Of a stretch of DNA of 64,000 bases, positions 41,053 through 51,374 are shown piece after piece. This DNA is from RGIG9115 sp045128915 (lineage in GTDB: Bacteria; Bacillota; Clostridia; UBA1381). The translations under genes were made by a program, and so were the position numbers. Location of the stretch: positions 123,727 through 187,726 of the forward strand of contig JBGVIT010000067.1 of the NCBI GenBank assembly GCA_045128915.1, in the 5' to 3' direction. The notes beneath the pieces were generated by a model. That model did no database searches and had not been told where the DNA came from. It saw only the letters and a list, made by a program, of their open reading frames with translations. The number at the start of each line of letters is the position of its first letter. Positions within the stretch are counted from its first letter, which is position 1.

Positions 41053-44000
41053 TTATTTATATACAACAATAGATTTGTGATAACCTGCAGAGGTGTATAT
41101 TGTGACGCGGTCACCGGATTCAATATATATTCCTGCAGAATTAACGGGGTATGCGCTAATATATGAACCGTCAACAACCAACACAGTACCGCCGAAGCCA
41201 GCAAGAGGAACAGCTTCTTTTTTGTTTTCTTCACTCCAGAAAACAAGTCTTCCCTCTGCTACTCTATCAACTATACCATATTGAAGTCTGGTGGTAGAAC
41301 GAATAGTTGAAGGATCCCAACCACAAGTATATACCACCTTACATTTTGTTTTGTCATAATCCATGTTGTGCGCTACTCTTTCAAGCTCACTTGCATTGGA
41401 ATACCATCCGTTTGAATAACGTATAATATCACCTTTATTGAGGTCAGCTAAGCCATAGATATATTCAGCGGTTACATAGCTTTTATTGACAATCTTAGTG
41501 TCTTCCATCCAATCGCTTGTAGGCTGAGTTGTAATATCTCCAAACCACGAGGGATTATGAAGCTTGAAAGAATCAAGCACATTTGAAATGCCTGTCTTAA
41601 GAGGTACTGTGACATATGTACCATTATTTAAGTTATATGCGTTAATCTGATAGCAAATTTCTCCGTCAGCGTCTATTGCGGTACGGTAGCTGTCAAATAC
41701 AAGCGTAGCCGCATTGGCATCAGAAATAGGATTCCAGCTTGAAGTGGAAACGTTATAGCCTTGTCTTACTACAAGAACTGCCGGCTCTCCGAATTCATTT
41801 ACACCATAGCGCTTAATGTTGAGACCGGAAGAAATTCTTGTAGTAACAGACCAATGTGCACCCACCTTGGTGTATTTATAGAAACGGTCGTAATCGCTGT
41901 GTCTGAGCGGTGCTCCTGATGATACGGGGATGACAAACATTGGAGTTTCAGCATCAACTGATGACACTATGTTATGTCCTTTGTAAAATCCCGTTTCCAT
42001 ACGGTCACAGCCTGCAAGATTGACGTTTTCAGGATCCTGCGCTACTGAGCTTTGAGCATCTGTTGTATTCTCTGTTATTATGCTTGATAACTGACCTTTA
42101 TTATTGGTCTTTATAAGTGCAAGCTTTCCCGTAAAGTAGTCTTCACCAAGTGAATCAATGCCCACAGAGTTTTTAGATGCACCATCTACCCATACCCTCT
42201 CAGCAAAATCATAATCAATGAACTCAGAATCAGTTGTAAATACTTGAACTCTTCTTATATCATCCTGAGAAACTATATGACATTTCACAATGAATACAAG
42301 CCGTTCTGACGAAGTCTGGATTTCCTCATCTGTGATAGTTATAAGTCGATTATTGCCGTCGAGTACAAATGTCATTTGCTTACCCGCAACAGCCTCGCCT
42401 GCATGGTTTCGAGTATAATACTTAGTCTTTTGGTACTCAACTCCATCTACTCCGATTTTGTCTCCTGTAACAGATGTTACAATTCCAGAAATTTTGACAT
42501 TCTGGCTTATAATTTTAATATACTTTCCGTCTTGAGAAGCATAAAGGTAAATAAGTCCGCCCTTTTGCAAGAAAGTAGGGGTTGAACGCTTACCGTCTGC
42601 GGTAAATACTTCAAGTCGGTCATAATCAAACCTATATACCGCACCGTCATATGAGCTGATATTAAGCATTTTTTCGTTAGTATCAAACTCAATAGAATTA
42701 ATTCTGAATATATCAGGTCTGTTAATCTTGACTGTTTCAAACACACCGTCACCGGTTGAATCAATAAGCTCTGTATATCCGTTTTCTGCAACGAAATCGG
42801 CAGGAGTATAGCTTGATGTTTGAGTTTCATTTATAAACACATATGGGTGTGCATCAATCTTATGCTTCTTTGTCTTACCATCGCTTTGATAGTATATAAA
42901 TGAGCGGTCGGCATCAACGAAGTCATAGCTGTCAACAACTGCTGTTACAAGCTTGCTTTCATTTTGCCACATACCAATTATATGGTCACCGTTCTTGGCG
43001 TCGAGGAGGTAATACACAGATTTACCTATGAGGTCAACTGCTTTTCCCGTACGGTCGTCGTAGGTTATACCGTCAATCTCCACGAGTTCAAAGCCGCCAA
43101 TAGGCGAATTGCCTTCATTTACTGCGGCAGAGCTGCCGGTTACTGTTCCCTTTTTCAGCTCATATCCAAAAAGCTTCTCTACAACTGTTTTGTCGCTTAT
43201 TGTCCACTCATTATTATCAAATCTAAAGCAGTTTGCAATAAGAGTGTTATACATAATAATTGCCGCATTTGAACGGTTTATGTAAGATGACATGTCAGCA
43301 GTTACATTGTTCATTAAGTCAAACAGATTAATTGCTGATGTAAGATTTTGAGGAAATGACGACTTTGAATCAATGGCAAAGGAATTACCGCTTATATAAA
43401 TCATGGTTTTCAAAAACTCAAATCCGGTTATGAAGTCATCAGGTCTGAATCGTACATTCTTTGAAAAAAATCCGTTTTCTACTCCTGCAGTAATGTATGG
43501 GGCGTATATATTATCTGCGGAAACGTCCTGAAATTCACCGCCATACTCCCCTACGGGAACACGTGCAAAATTGCAGAGCATTTTTGCTGCTTCACCACGA
43601 GTCATATAATACGCAGCGCCAAAATTACCATCGCCCATGCCCTCGGCTATACCAAGAGCATATATCATATTTACTGCATTTTTTGCGTTCCATTCAGTTA
43701 CGTCTTTAAAGCTTCCTGATGTGTCAGGAATACTGATTGTTCCGTAAACTTCAATTTCACTAACAGCAGGTGAGCCTTTTCTCGAAGTATTTACCAAGAA
43801 AACATAACGTCCTCTCACAGGCTTATCAAGAGTAATTATGAGGTCGTCACCAAAGCCTTTATCTTCAAGCTTAGAGCCGATTTCAACAGCATCTGAATAG
43901 TCAGGCTTATTTGCAACGACTATCATAAAATTCTTTCTTGCCCAGTCGTAATCACCATCACGTCTTGTTCTAACTACAACAGTATTTATTTCGTAGGCAT

Positions 44001-44256
44001 CAACAAGGTCAATTTCGGTAAATCCGCCATATCCACTTCTTATATCTTTTTCGCCGTTACCCATAGATGAGCCGACTGTTTTTAAGTCGCCGTCTGTAAT
44101 GTTTTTTACAAGGAATCTTTCTTCCGGATATTGAACTTCTGTATATACGGGCTTTCCAAGTGCTACGTTTACTCCATAATCCTCTTCTGCAAATACATAA
44201 GGAGTTATTGAGAGTAATATTGATAGAGTACTTAATATACTTATAAGCTTTTTCAT
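41053..44256 (-). CDS. surface protein with discoidin-like and SLH domains
   Basis: A 1067-residue exported protein. A signal peptide (1-23) is followed by an F5/8-type (discoidin) domain (about 28-170, starting NVALGKPVY and with GYGGFTEIDL) and S-layer-homology repeats (about 178-350; AKNAVNMIYALGIAEGMGDG, TRGEAAKML, later NRSNAAIIMYN). The long C-terminal part (about 370-1067) is a string of beta-rich segments with KVSGI/IVTSVTGDKIGVDG-like repeats and no family I recognise. SLH placed near the N-terminus would anchor it to the wall with the rest projecting out. It lies 14 bases after the 1548-residue SLH gene and may bind the polysaccharide. Confidence 0.75.
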   Translation of the reverse strand: MKKLISILSTLSILLSITPYVFAEEDYGVNVALGKPVYTEVQYPEERFLVKNITDGDLKTVGSSMGNGEKDIRSGYGGFTEIDLVDAYEINTVVVRTRRDGDYDWARKNFMIVVANKPDYSDAVEIGSKLEDKGFGDDLIITLDKPVRGRYVFLVNTSRKGSPAVSEIEVYGTISIPDTSGSFKDVTEWNAKNAVNMIYALGIAEGMGDGNFGAAYYMTRGEAAKMLCNFARVPVGEYGGEFQDVSADNIYAPYITAGVENGFFSKNVRFRPDDFITGFEFLKTMIYISGNSFAIDSKSSFPQNLTSAINLFDLMNNVTADMSSYINRSNAAIIMYNTLIANCFRFDNNEWTISDKTVVEKLFGYELKKGTVTGSSAAVNEGNSPIGGFELVEIDGITYDDRTGKAVDLIGKSVYYLLDAKNGDHIIGMWQNESKLVTAVVDSYDFVDADRSFIYYQSDGKTKKHKIDAHPYVFINETQTSSYTPADFVAENGYTELIDSTGDGVFETVKINRPDIFRINSIEFDTNEKMLNISSYDGAVYRFDYDRLEVFTADGKRSTPTFLQKGGLIYLYASQDGKYIKIISQNVKISGIVTSVTGDKIGVDGVEYQKTKYYTRNHAGEAVAGKQMTFVLDGNNRLITITDEEIQTSSERLVFIVKCHIVSQDDIRRVQVFTTDSEFIDYDFAERVWVDGASKNSVGIDSLGEDYFTGKLALIKTNNKGQLSSIITENTTDAQSSVAQDPENVNLAGCDRMETGFYKGHNIVSSVDAETPMFVIPVSSGAPLRHSDYDRFYKYTKVGAHWSVTTRISSGLNIKRYGVNEFGEPAVLVVRQGYNVSTSSWNPISDANAATLVFDSYRTAIDADGEICYQINAYNLNNGTYVTVPLKTGISNVLDSFKLHNPSWFGDITTQPTSDWMEDTKIVNKSYVTAEYIYGLADLNKGDIIRYSNGWYSNASELERVAHNMDYDKTKCKVVYTCGWDPSTIRSTTRLQYGIVDRVAEGRLVFWSEENKKEAVPLAGFGGTVLVVDGSYISAYPVNSAGIYIESGDRVTIYTSAGYHKSIVVYK

Positions 44257-44270
44257 TATTCATATCCTCC

Positions 44271-47200
44271 TTATGCTAATTTTTCTAAAAGTCTGTCTAT
44301 TAAAACTGCAACTTCCGCTCTGCTTGCAAGAGCTGTCGGTCTGAAGCTTCCGTCCTCATAGCCGTTGATAATTCCTGATGCAGAAATTGTATCTACTGCA
44401 TCCTTTGCATATTCAGCGATTGAATTACCATCTGCAAACCGCTTTTCGTCTCCAAAAAATCCCTTCCCTGAAAGCTTAAGGTAGTTATTAATCAACACAG
44501 CCATATCCTGCCTTGTAATATAGTTTTGAGGTGCAAATTCTATTTTGCTCACTCCGTTTACAAGCTTATTTGAATATGCTATTTTTACATATGGATAATA
44601 CCAGCTTGTTTCAGGTACATCGTCGAATATGATTTCAACATTTTCTACAACCTTGATTTCCGTTGCTTCCACAAGAAGCTTCAAAAATTCAGCTCTTGTG
44701 ATGTTACGCTCAGGTGCGTATCCGCCGTCGCCATCACCGCTGATGATGCCTTTTTCAAAAAGTCTATCGATTGCGTCAGCAGCCCATTCATAGCCTGCAA
44801 GGTCATTAAACACCTTTGAGGGCGACTGTGGTTTCTGCTCAGGCACCGGAGTTATAGGCTGCAAATTTTCAGGCAATACAGCAGGAGTAAAACTTGAAGC
44901 GCCGGCTGATGAACCGCCACCTGAAACTGAGCCGCCGCCACCGCTGTCATTTCCTGCAGTTGCAGCAGCAACTGCAGCTACATATGCATTATTAAAGTTT
45001 GTTGTACCATAAAGTCCTAAGATGTTTGTGTTACTGATATAGCTTGCCGCACGTTCAAGAGTTGTGCCCATCTGCGAAGCATAACCAACGTTAATTCCAA
45101 GCTGTGCTTCATATTTTCTAAGCGCTGCAGCTTTGTCTGAATTAGATTTATTTACAATGGCTGAAAGCATTTCTGACCATTTGAGTACATTTTCAAGACT
45201 AACACTGCTATTGATATTTGACTTTAACGCAGAGAATACTGTAAGGAAGTTTGAAGCATCAATATCTGCCGCAACTTTTCCTGTAAGAGTGCTTTTGTAT
45301 TGACCGAACAATTCTGCGGCTTCTTCTGCATCTCCGTCTGCAAAACCTTTCACAATCGCAGCAGCGTTTATAATATCAACAATCTGGTCAACTGTTGTAA
45401 CAGCAGAAGCATCCGGATAGAGCATATCTCTTGTATATACGAATACTTGTCCAAAATCACTTTCCATACTTAGCACATTAGATGCAACCTGCTGCGGAAG
45501 AATTGCTTCATCTGCTGTAATAGCATCATTGATATGTCCGTTTACAGTAGTAGAATCCGCTGTCATAAGGTCAGTAATAATTCCGTTTTTAACTACAGAA
45601 GATGCCTTAGTGTATTTAAAATATATTGAACTTGTGTTGCCATTAATATCAGTTGTAGCAACTCTTATATAATACTTTCCGTCTGTAAGTCCTGATAAAG
45701 TATATTTATATCCGTCACCTACTATATCTGAAGCCATGAACTCAATTACTGATTCAAGATTTGAAGCATTTACAGATGCAAATACTGATTCTGGGGTACG
45801 TACTGTATTGTCACCCTTTACAACCATGATACAAGCCTCATCCGACTTTTTGATTTGCGTGTTTGCTCCAACCTTGATTGTAAGCTCGTTATCCGACGGC
45901 ACTATGCTGATGCCTCCATCCGCATTACCCGATTTGATTGATGTTCCCACAGTTGTTCCCTCATAAGACTGCTGGAGATTTGCAAGATTTGAGAACACGG
46001 CTGCATTAATTCCTACTGCATCTGACGGAACGGTTATGCTTGCAATAAGCTTATCTGAAACCGGTGATTTCTGCATAAGCTTCTTTGCTTTTAAAGCACC
46101 ATTTGCATCATATGCTGTCATAAGGATATGATAAGATGCATTTGAGTATTTTACAGGCAGAGTGAACTCATAATTACCTGCTGTGCCGGGTGTATATGAC
46201 GGCTTTGACCAGGGGCCCTGAACCACATCAGTATAAGCATAAATCTTTGCTTCATACATAATGGGATTTCCCTCGCTCATAAGCGCTACATATCGCACTT
46301 TTCTGCCGTTTGAGCTTGCAGACTGAGTAGCTTCTACATAAGGTGCAGCTGTATTTTCATTAAGCTGGGGAACCTTATACATAGTAACGTAATCATCGTT
46401 TTCTCCGAAAGCATTTATTTCATTTCCGTTAAATTCTACATTTGCAAAATCCCAGAAATAATCTGCTTTTCGGCTCTTCCAATACACACCGCAAATCTCA
46501 TAATAGTCCTGAAGGTCTATTACAGCATTTTTCTTCCAATATGCCATGAGAACATTACCTGTATTTCCGCTGAGAACACCATCTGTTAGTACAGACAAAT
46601 TTCCAAATGAGCTGTCTGCTGTTTCTCCGGTTACAGGCTTACCCTGAGAAACAAGTCGTATTACTTTTCCCGGGCGGTATGATGCTTTAAGAGTTGTACC
46701 CGTAGAGAATTCAAATGTTTCAGCAACAAGTGCCTTAAGTCCTGACACAGTTTTACAGTTTTGAGTAAATTCGATTGTGTATTCTGTATTTGATTCAAGC
46801 TCTCCCACATAAACGCTGTATCTTGTTGCAGATACGGCAGCCGGAGTATATGAAACAACTGAATTATTTGATTTCTTTCGTATTTTGATATTTGAGCTTG
46901 TGAGAGTTGAGGTGTTCATAGACTCATTAAATGTAAACTCAACAAGTCCCAAATTTTCAAAGTTTGTAATTGATACAAGTCCTGACGCTGCTGTTATGTC
47001 AAGATTGAAGCTATACCCATAATTTGACTGTACATAGCTTTTAACAGATGCATTATCCTTTACAAGCACACCGTGAGTGCTGATAAGGGAGCTGTCATTT
47101 TGGCTCAATCTGTAAACAACAGATGCAGTATTGATAATACTAACAATATCGCCTACTGTTGCAGCTTCTGTAAGTTCAGAAATCATTATATCTTTAATAT

Positions 47201-48917
47201 CACTAAAAATTTGTGTATATCCGTCTTGAGATAATGATGAAGAATCTACAAGAGATGATGCCAAAACAAGTGTACCCGGAGTAATGTAAGCTGAAACAAG
47301 GTCAGCAAAATCATTTGCGTCATTGTTGTCTGACTCGTGTGATGCATCATATGAAACGAACGCATCAACTAAATCAGATTGACTTTGAATGTCAGCCATG
47401 GTACATGAAAAATATCTTGTCTGTACTGAGCCATTTTCTGCTGAACGAACAAGTCTTATATGGTATTTACCCTCTTCTGTAAATGGTATTTTGAATTCAT
47501 AGCCTGCTCCGGAATTTGCTGCAGCAAAGTAGTGCGGAGTTGTAAAGCTTTCAAAAACCGATTCTGCCTGGTCATCCGAAGCATCGGATTTAATAACGGT
47601 TACTGAAACTTTATCAGATGCGTCAACAGATTTTCCGGTAATGCGGTAGAAGTCCATACCCTGATATGTAGTGATTGCAGAATTGAAATCTGATGCTGTT
47701 CCGGTTGTTTTTGAAAAGTCTCCTGTTCCGTAATAGCCAACATCACCAATTATATTCATTTTTGAAGTATCGCCTATTAATACTGCACTATATAATGTAT
47801 CAGTTCCTTTTGAAATAGCGTCAGAAATAGAAACATCATATGCAGAAACTGTATGTGTCTCTGGCACAAATGAAGTCATTGCACCATTTGAATCATACGA
47901 AGTAAGATATGTGGTATAGGTCTTATCAGGAATTGTTATGCTTTCGATGGGAAGTGTGAATTCTATATCAGCTCCTATATCATATGCAGACCATGTACCA
48001 AAGCTATTATACTGCAATGCATACATAGCAATATCACCTATTCGCATATTGTTTGACGGGTTTACCAAAAGCAAATATCTATAATTTGCAGGAGCAAATG
48101 ATTTTTGCTGAATATGCTCATAAAGCACCTCGTCGCCGGTCATGGCACTCATAATTTTTGTAGCCTGTGATATAGGCGTATTCAGGCTTTCAAGTCCATA
48201 CAGCTCTGTTCCGATTGTATAAGGATATGCTGTCGTAGCAGAAGAACCCTCTGTTCTTATTGCAATATTTGCCACATTATACTCTGCACCTAAATCAAGA
48301 AGAAGATAACTGCCTGATGTTAGAGCTTTACTCTTTGCATTATCTGCCCAATCTGAATTGTAATTGCACCAATTATTATCAGAAAGAAATGTGAGATTTA
48401 TTTTTCCTTCTAAAGAATTATCTACATTTGACCATTCATAAACACCAACATTATTTCTGGGCACTCTTATTATATTATAGTCAGGAGAATACGGAATCTC
48501 GCATACACTTCCAACACTTGCGTAATACAATCCCTTTTGGATGTCAGTAGCTGTTACATCAGTTCCGTCCTGATATTTAAGTCCGGTGGTGATATGAAGA
48601 TAGTTGTATTGCTCTACCTGAATGTTTTCAAAATCCATGTAGCATACTGTTTTATCGCTATTCCATTCCTGAATGCTTTTAATTCTGTTTCCGCATTTGA
48701 AATACAGATTAGAATCTGTTGCAGTAGATGTATCTACTGCTTTCGGGAATGTGATTTTCATTCTTGTATCTGTGCCGTTTTGATTCAAGCTTGCCAATGA
48801 ACCGTCGGTTATAGAATCACCCCAGCTGTATGTTATTTCGTCTGCTGCCGATACTGTTGGCAGCATGGAGGTTACTAAAGCCATCGCTGCAAGTATTGAA
48901 ACAAATCTCTTTTTCAT
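44271..48917 (-). CDS. giant SLH-anchored surface protein with Ig-like and discoidin-like modules
   Basis: A 1548-residue exported protein. The signal peptide ends near residue 25. It opens with an SbsA/Big_5-type Ig module (KVMITF-like start, then NLYFKCGNRIKSIQEW) and a discoidin-like module (VYEWSNVDNSLEGKINL, YLLLDLGAEYNVANIAI); a second such pair occurs around 700-920 (FNESMNTSTLTSSNIKIRK ... VIDLQDYYEICGVYW). Helical spacers and a Gly/Ser linker (SGGGSVSGGGSS-type) precede three C-terminal SLH repeats (about 1365-1548, each with TRAEFL, TRQDMA or SRAEVA). It is probably a wall-bound glycan-binding scaffold. Its first modules are paralogous to those of the next two upstream genes. Confidence 0.8.
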   Translation of the reverse strand: MKKRFVSILAAMALVTSMLPTVSAADEITYSWGDSITDGSLASLNQNGTDTRMKITFPKAVDTSTATDSNLYFKCGNRIKSIQEWNSDKTVCYMDFENIQVEQYNYLHITTGLKYQDGTDVTATDIQKGLYYASVGSVCEIPYSPDYNIIRVPRNNVGVYEWSNVDNSLEGKINLTFLSDNNWCNYNSDWADNAKSKALTSGSYLLLDLGAEYNVANIAIRTEGSSATTAYPYTIGTELYGLESLNTPISQATKIMSAMTGDEVLYEHIQQKSFAPANYRYLLLVNPSNNMRIGDIAMYALQYNSFGTWSAYDIGADIEFTLPIESITIPDKTYTTYLTSYDSNGAMTSFVPETHTVSAYDVSISDAISKGTDTLYSAVLIGDTSKMNIIGDVGYYGTGDFSKTTGTASDFNSAITTYQGMDFYRITGKSVDASDKVSVTVIKSDASDDQAESVFESFTTPHYFAAANSGAGYEFKIPFTEEGKYHIRLVRSAENGSVQTRYFSCTMADIQSQSDLVDAFVSYDASHESDNNDANDFADLVSAYITPGTLVLASSLVDSSSLSQDGYTQIFSDIKDIMISELTEAATVGDIVSIINTASVVYRLSQNDSSLISTHGVLVKDNASVKSYVQSNYGYSFNLDITAASGLVSITNFENLGLVEFTFNESMNTSTLTSSNIKIRKKSNNSVVSYTPAAVSATRYSVYVGELESNTEYTIEFTQNCKTVSGLKALVAETFEFSTGTTLKASYRPGKVIRLVSQGKPVTGETADSSFGNLSVLTDGVLSGNTGNVLMAYWKKNAVIDLQDYYEICGVYWKSRKADYFWDFANVEFNGNEINAFGENDDYVTMYKVPQLNENTAAPYVEATQSASSNGRKVRYVALMSEGNPIMYEAKIYAYTDVVQGPWSKPSYTPGTAGNYEFTLPVKYSNASYHILMTAYDANGALKAKKLMQKSPVSDKLIASITVPSDAVGINAAVFSNLANLQQSYEGTTVGTSIKSGNADGGISIVPSDNELTIKVGANTQIKKSDEACIMVVKGDNTVRTPESVFASVNASNLESVIEFMASDIVGDGYKYTLSGLTDGKYYIRVATTDINGNTSSIYFKYTKASSVVKNGIITDLMTADSTTVNGHINDAITADEAILPQQVASNVLSMESDFGQVFVYTRDMLYPDASAVTTVDQIVDIINAAAIVKGFADGDAEEAAELFGQYKSTLTGKVAADIDASNFLTVFSALKSNINSSVSLENVLKWSEMLSAIVNKSNSDKAAALRKYEAQLGINVGYASQMGTTLERAASYISNTNILGLYGTTNFNNAYVAAVAAATAGNDSGGGGSVSGGGSSAGASSFTPAVLPENLQPITPVPEQKPQSPSKVFNDLAGYEWAADAIDRLFEKGIISGDGDGGYAPERNITRAEFLKLLVEATEIKVVENVEIIFDDVPETSWYYPYVKIAYSNKLVNGVSKIEFAPQNYITRQDMAVLINNYLKLSGKGFFGDEKRFADGNSIAEYAKDAVDTISASGIINGYEDGSFRPTALASRAEVAVLIDRLLEKLA

Positions 48918-48989
48918 AAAGTTCTCCTTTCGACTTTTACAAAATCTTGCTCTGCAAAATTTATATTAACAGACTATTAGCCTTTAGTT

Positions 48990-49081
48990 CAAAAGACTTA
49001 TATATGCACCTCTACAACGCAAAAATGCATATATAAAGCTTTTGATAGATGATGCCTACCGCCCAGCGTTGCCGGGCGGTA
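48990..49081 (-). other. two stem-loops in the gap between surface-protein genes
   Basis: 48990-49008 pairs with 49026-49044 (17 of 19 positions, caaaagacttatatatgca type), and 49057-49064 pairs with 49074-49081 (taccgccc/gggcggta). Neither has a T-run on the minus strand. The 178-base gap 48918-49095 holds no gene. These may stabilise the upstream message or set relative expression. Confidence 0.5.
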
Positions 49082-49095
49082 AGCCACCAAATATT

Positions 49096-51069
49096 TTAGT
49101 AATTTACAGCCGGTGCAAAAGGAATCATGTTTGTAATAGGATCATCCCAAAGGAATGCCTTATAGTTGTAGTTAGCATCATAATCAACTGTTACAGCCTG
49201 ATTATTCTGTCCGATTACAACATCTACAAACTTGTTTGTAGCCTTTTCATATCTTGCTACCATTACAATAGCTCCGCCAGATTCAACATTTGAAGGAGTT
49301 GCAGTAATAGTTGTATCTGTATATTTGAAGAAAATATCATTCTGTGATACGCCTCTGTCAAACCATACTGCTACTGTAACGTCTGTTGCATAAAATCCAT
49401 TTCTTGTATAATAAGTTGTCTGATTTGCAGCAACCTGTTCAGGAGTGATATATGCATAAATATATCTGTACTGTCCTGATGCCGGTGTTGAATAATGAGT
49501 ATCATGCTTTTCAGCGCCGTTTGCAGCCTGAGGCGGAACGATGGTTCCGATTGCTTCTGCATCTTCGATACCTACAAGAGTCTTTGAACCCTTGAACTGA
49601 ACACCATGAATTTCATCATTATTAGTATTTCCTGAATGAAGCATACCTACTGAAGCAATATCATATACATTTCCAAGGTCAATGAGAACATACTGACCAT
49701 TGTCAGTTTCAGCATTATAAGGTGCTATTTCAAAGTTTACATTTACTTTTCCGTCACAAATTGCTGCATTGTCTGTATATACTACAGCTCCATCTGTGAC
49801 AGTTGCAACCTTATTGTTTCTGTTAGTAAGCTTTGTGAAATACTTACTTGCATTGTAGTCCTGATTGAAGTTCAAGCCTGTATAGAATGTTGCTAAATCC
49901 TTGTTTTTAAATTCGAGACCGTCAACACTTTTTACTGCACTTGTAAGCTGTATCATCGCATTTGCTTCGCTTGGGAGCACTTTTCTGTCGAGATATACAA
50001 CGTTTGCATTTTCCGCATCTGCAGTAATAACAGAGTTTATCTTCTGGTCCCAACCATATGACTTATTTATAACCTGTACAGATTCATTTGTTACAGTTGT
50101 CATATCGGTGTTTGCAAAAGTAAGCTTTATAGGTAAGCTTGCTTCTGTACCGTTATGATAAATCTCCTGATTTTCTACTGTTACAGATGGTAAATACTGA
50201 ACATTGAAAAGTGTAAATCCTATAAGATTAAATTCAGCATCGCTTACGTCAATAACAATATAACGATACTTGTTTGTGCTATCAAGTGATGCTACAGCAA
50301 ACTTTTTGTAGCATGAACCTTTAGCGTCAATAGTTCCGATAAGATCTGCATCTGCCATACCATTTTCAAGTGAATCAAGACCGTAAATCTTAGTACCATT
50401 TGTATAAAGCCACTGCGTTTCATTACTAGAAGCATTCTCCTGAATCAACAATGCACCAGGTCTGAGACTTGCACCTAAATCTACAAGCAAAAGCTTACCT
50501 TTTACATCAATTTTTGTACCGAAAGTATTTATAGAATATATCTCGCTCTTTCCATCAAGGCTTGTTTCTTGATTTGTCCAATCATATACCTTAGCACTTG
50601 TAACCTTTTGTAAGTTTTCATTCGCTGAATAAAGTCTTGGTGCAACGCTGCCACGGCTTATATAGTAACATACAGATTTATCAGTCAAAGCAGTAACATC
50701 GGTTCCATCCTCAAACTTTAAACCATTTATGTACAAGTAGTTAAGAGTTTCATGATTCAGCTGTGAAGCATCAAAGGTAGCAACTGTTTTGTCGTCGCTC
50801 CATGCGAAAATTGATGAACCTGATTTCCATGATTTATCATAAAAATACATAGTATCATCTGTTACAGTTGATAAATCAACCGATTTTGAGAATGTGATGG
50901 TTTTAATTGTGGTAGCAACTCCCATTTTATCCAAGTTGTTAGGATTGTTGCCTTGTCCGCTATCCTTACTGCCATCCCAGTCGAATGAATAATCAGAAGA
51001 TGCCATTGCCATAGGCATAAGGGCTACAACCATCATTACGGCTATCAAAAGTGATATAAATTTTTTCAC
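49096..51069 (-). CDS. secreted protein with Ig-like and discoidin-like modules, no anchor
   Basis: A 657-residue protein starting at GTG 51069 with a signal peptide (1-23, ending MAMA-S). The first third repeats the template of the 1548-residue neighbour: TDDTMYFYDKSWKSGSSIFAW, LNYLYINGLKFEDGTDVTAL, VYDWTNQETSLDGK and LLLVDLGASLRPGALLI. A second pair follows (TNESVQVINKSYGW ... VLIDLGNVYDIASVGML). There is no SLH domain or LPXTG, so it is released or held by other proteins. It is probably a glycan-binding protein; no catalytic motif is visible. Confidence 0.72.
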   Translation of the reverse strand: MKKFISLLIAVMMVVALMPMAMASSDYSFDWDGSKDSGQGNNPNNLDKMGVATTIKTITFSKSVDLSTVTDDTMYFYDKSWKSGSSIFAWSDDKTVATFDASQLNHETLNYLYINGLKFEDGTDVTALTDKSVCYYISRGSVAPRLYSANENLQKVTSAKVYDWTNQETSLDGKSEIYSINTFGTKIDVKGKLLLVDLGASLRPGALLIQENASSNETQWLYTNGTKIYGLDSLENGMADADLIGTIDAKGSCYKKFAVASLDSTNKYRYIVIDVSDAEFNLIGFTLFNVQYLPSVTVENQEIYHNGTEASLPIKLTFANTDMTTVTNESVQVINKSYGWDQKINSVITADAENANVVYLDRKVLPSEANAMIQLTSAVKSVDGLEFKNKDLATFYTGLNFNQDYNASKYFTKLTNRNNKVATVTDGAVVYTDNAAICDGKVNVNFEIAPYNAETDNGQYVLIDLGNVYDIASVGMLHSGNTNNDEIHGVQFKGSKTLVGIEDAEAIGTIVPPQAANGAEKHDTHYSTPASGQYRYIYAYITPEQVAANQTTYYTRNGFYATDVTVAVWFDRGVSQNDIFFKYTDTTITATPSNVESGGAIVMVARYEKATNKFVDVVIGQNNQAVTVDYDANYNYKAFLWDDPITNMIPFAPAVNY

Positions 51070-51374
51070 TTATGAATCATTCCTTTCATTAAGTTTTATT
51101 TTGCAATTAGCAATTTTTATTTAAATCGGATTGCATAAGCTGCTATTATTAAAAGATAAGCTAAACTTGAATAATTCATAAAACATACCATTTTATATTG
51201 CCCGATCATAAAACGGCTTTTTATTTAAATCAAGTTTAAGCTTTGCTCTATGCTGACAAGCATTTTATTATCTTAGCTAATCGCCCGATATGATAAGCAG
51301 ATAATATTAAGCCTGAAGCACCTGGTGCATAAGCAACCAATGCCGCACATCCGAGATGTGCCGAAGCTTTTACC
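51070..51374. other. 305-base gap with inverted repeats
   Basis: No gene seen. A pair AGCTAAACTTGA/TCAAGTTTAAGCT encloses about 65 bases; gcacctggtgc and gcacatc-cga-gatgtgc (51345-51361) are short hairpins near the end of the preceding gene. It may hold a weak terminator and a promoter for the 657-residue gene, or a small degenerate insertion. Confidence 0.4.
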
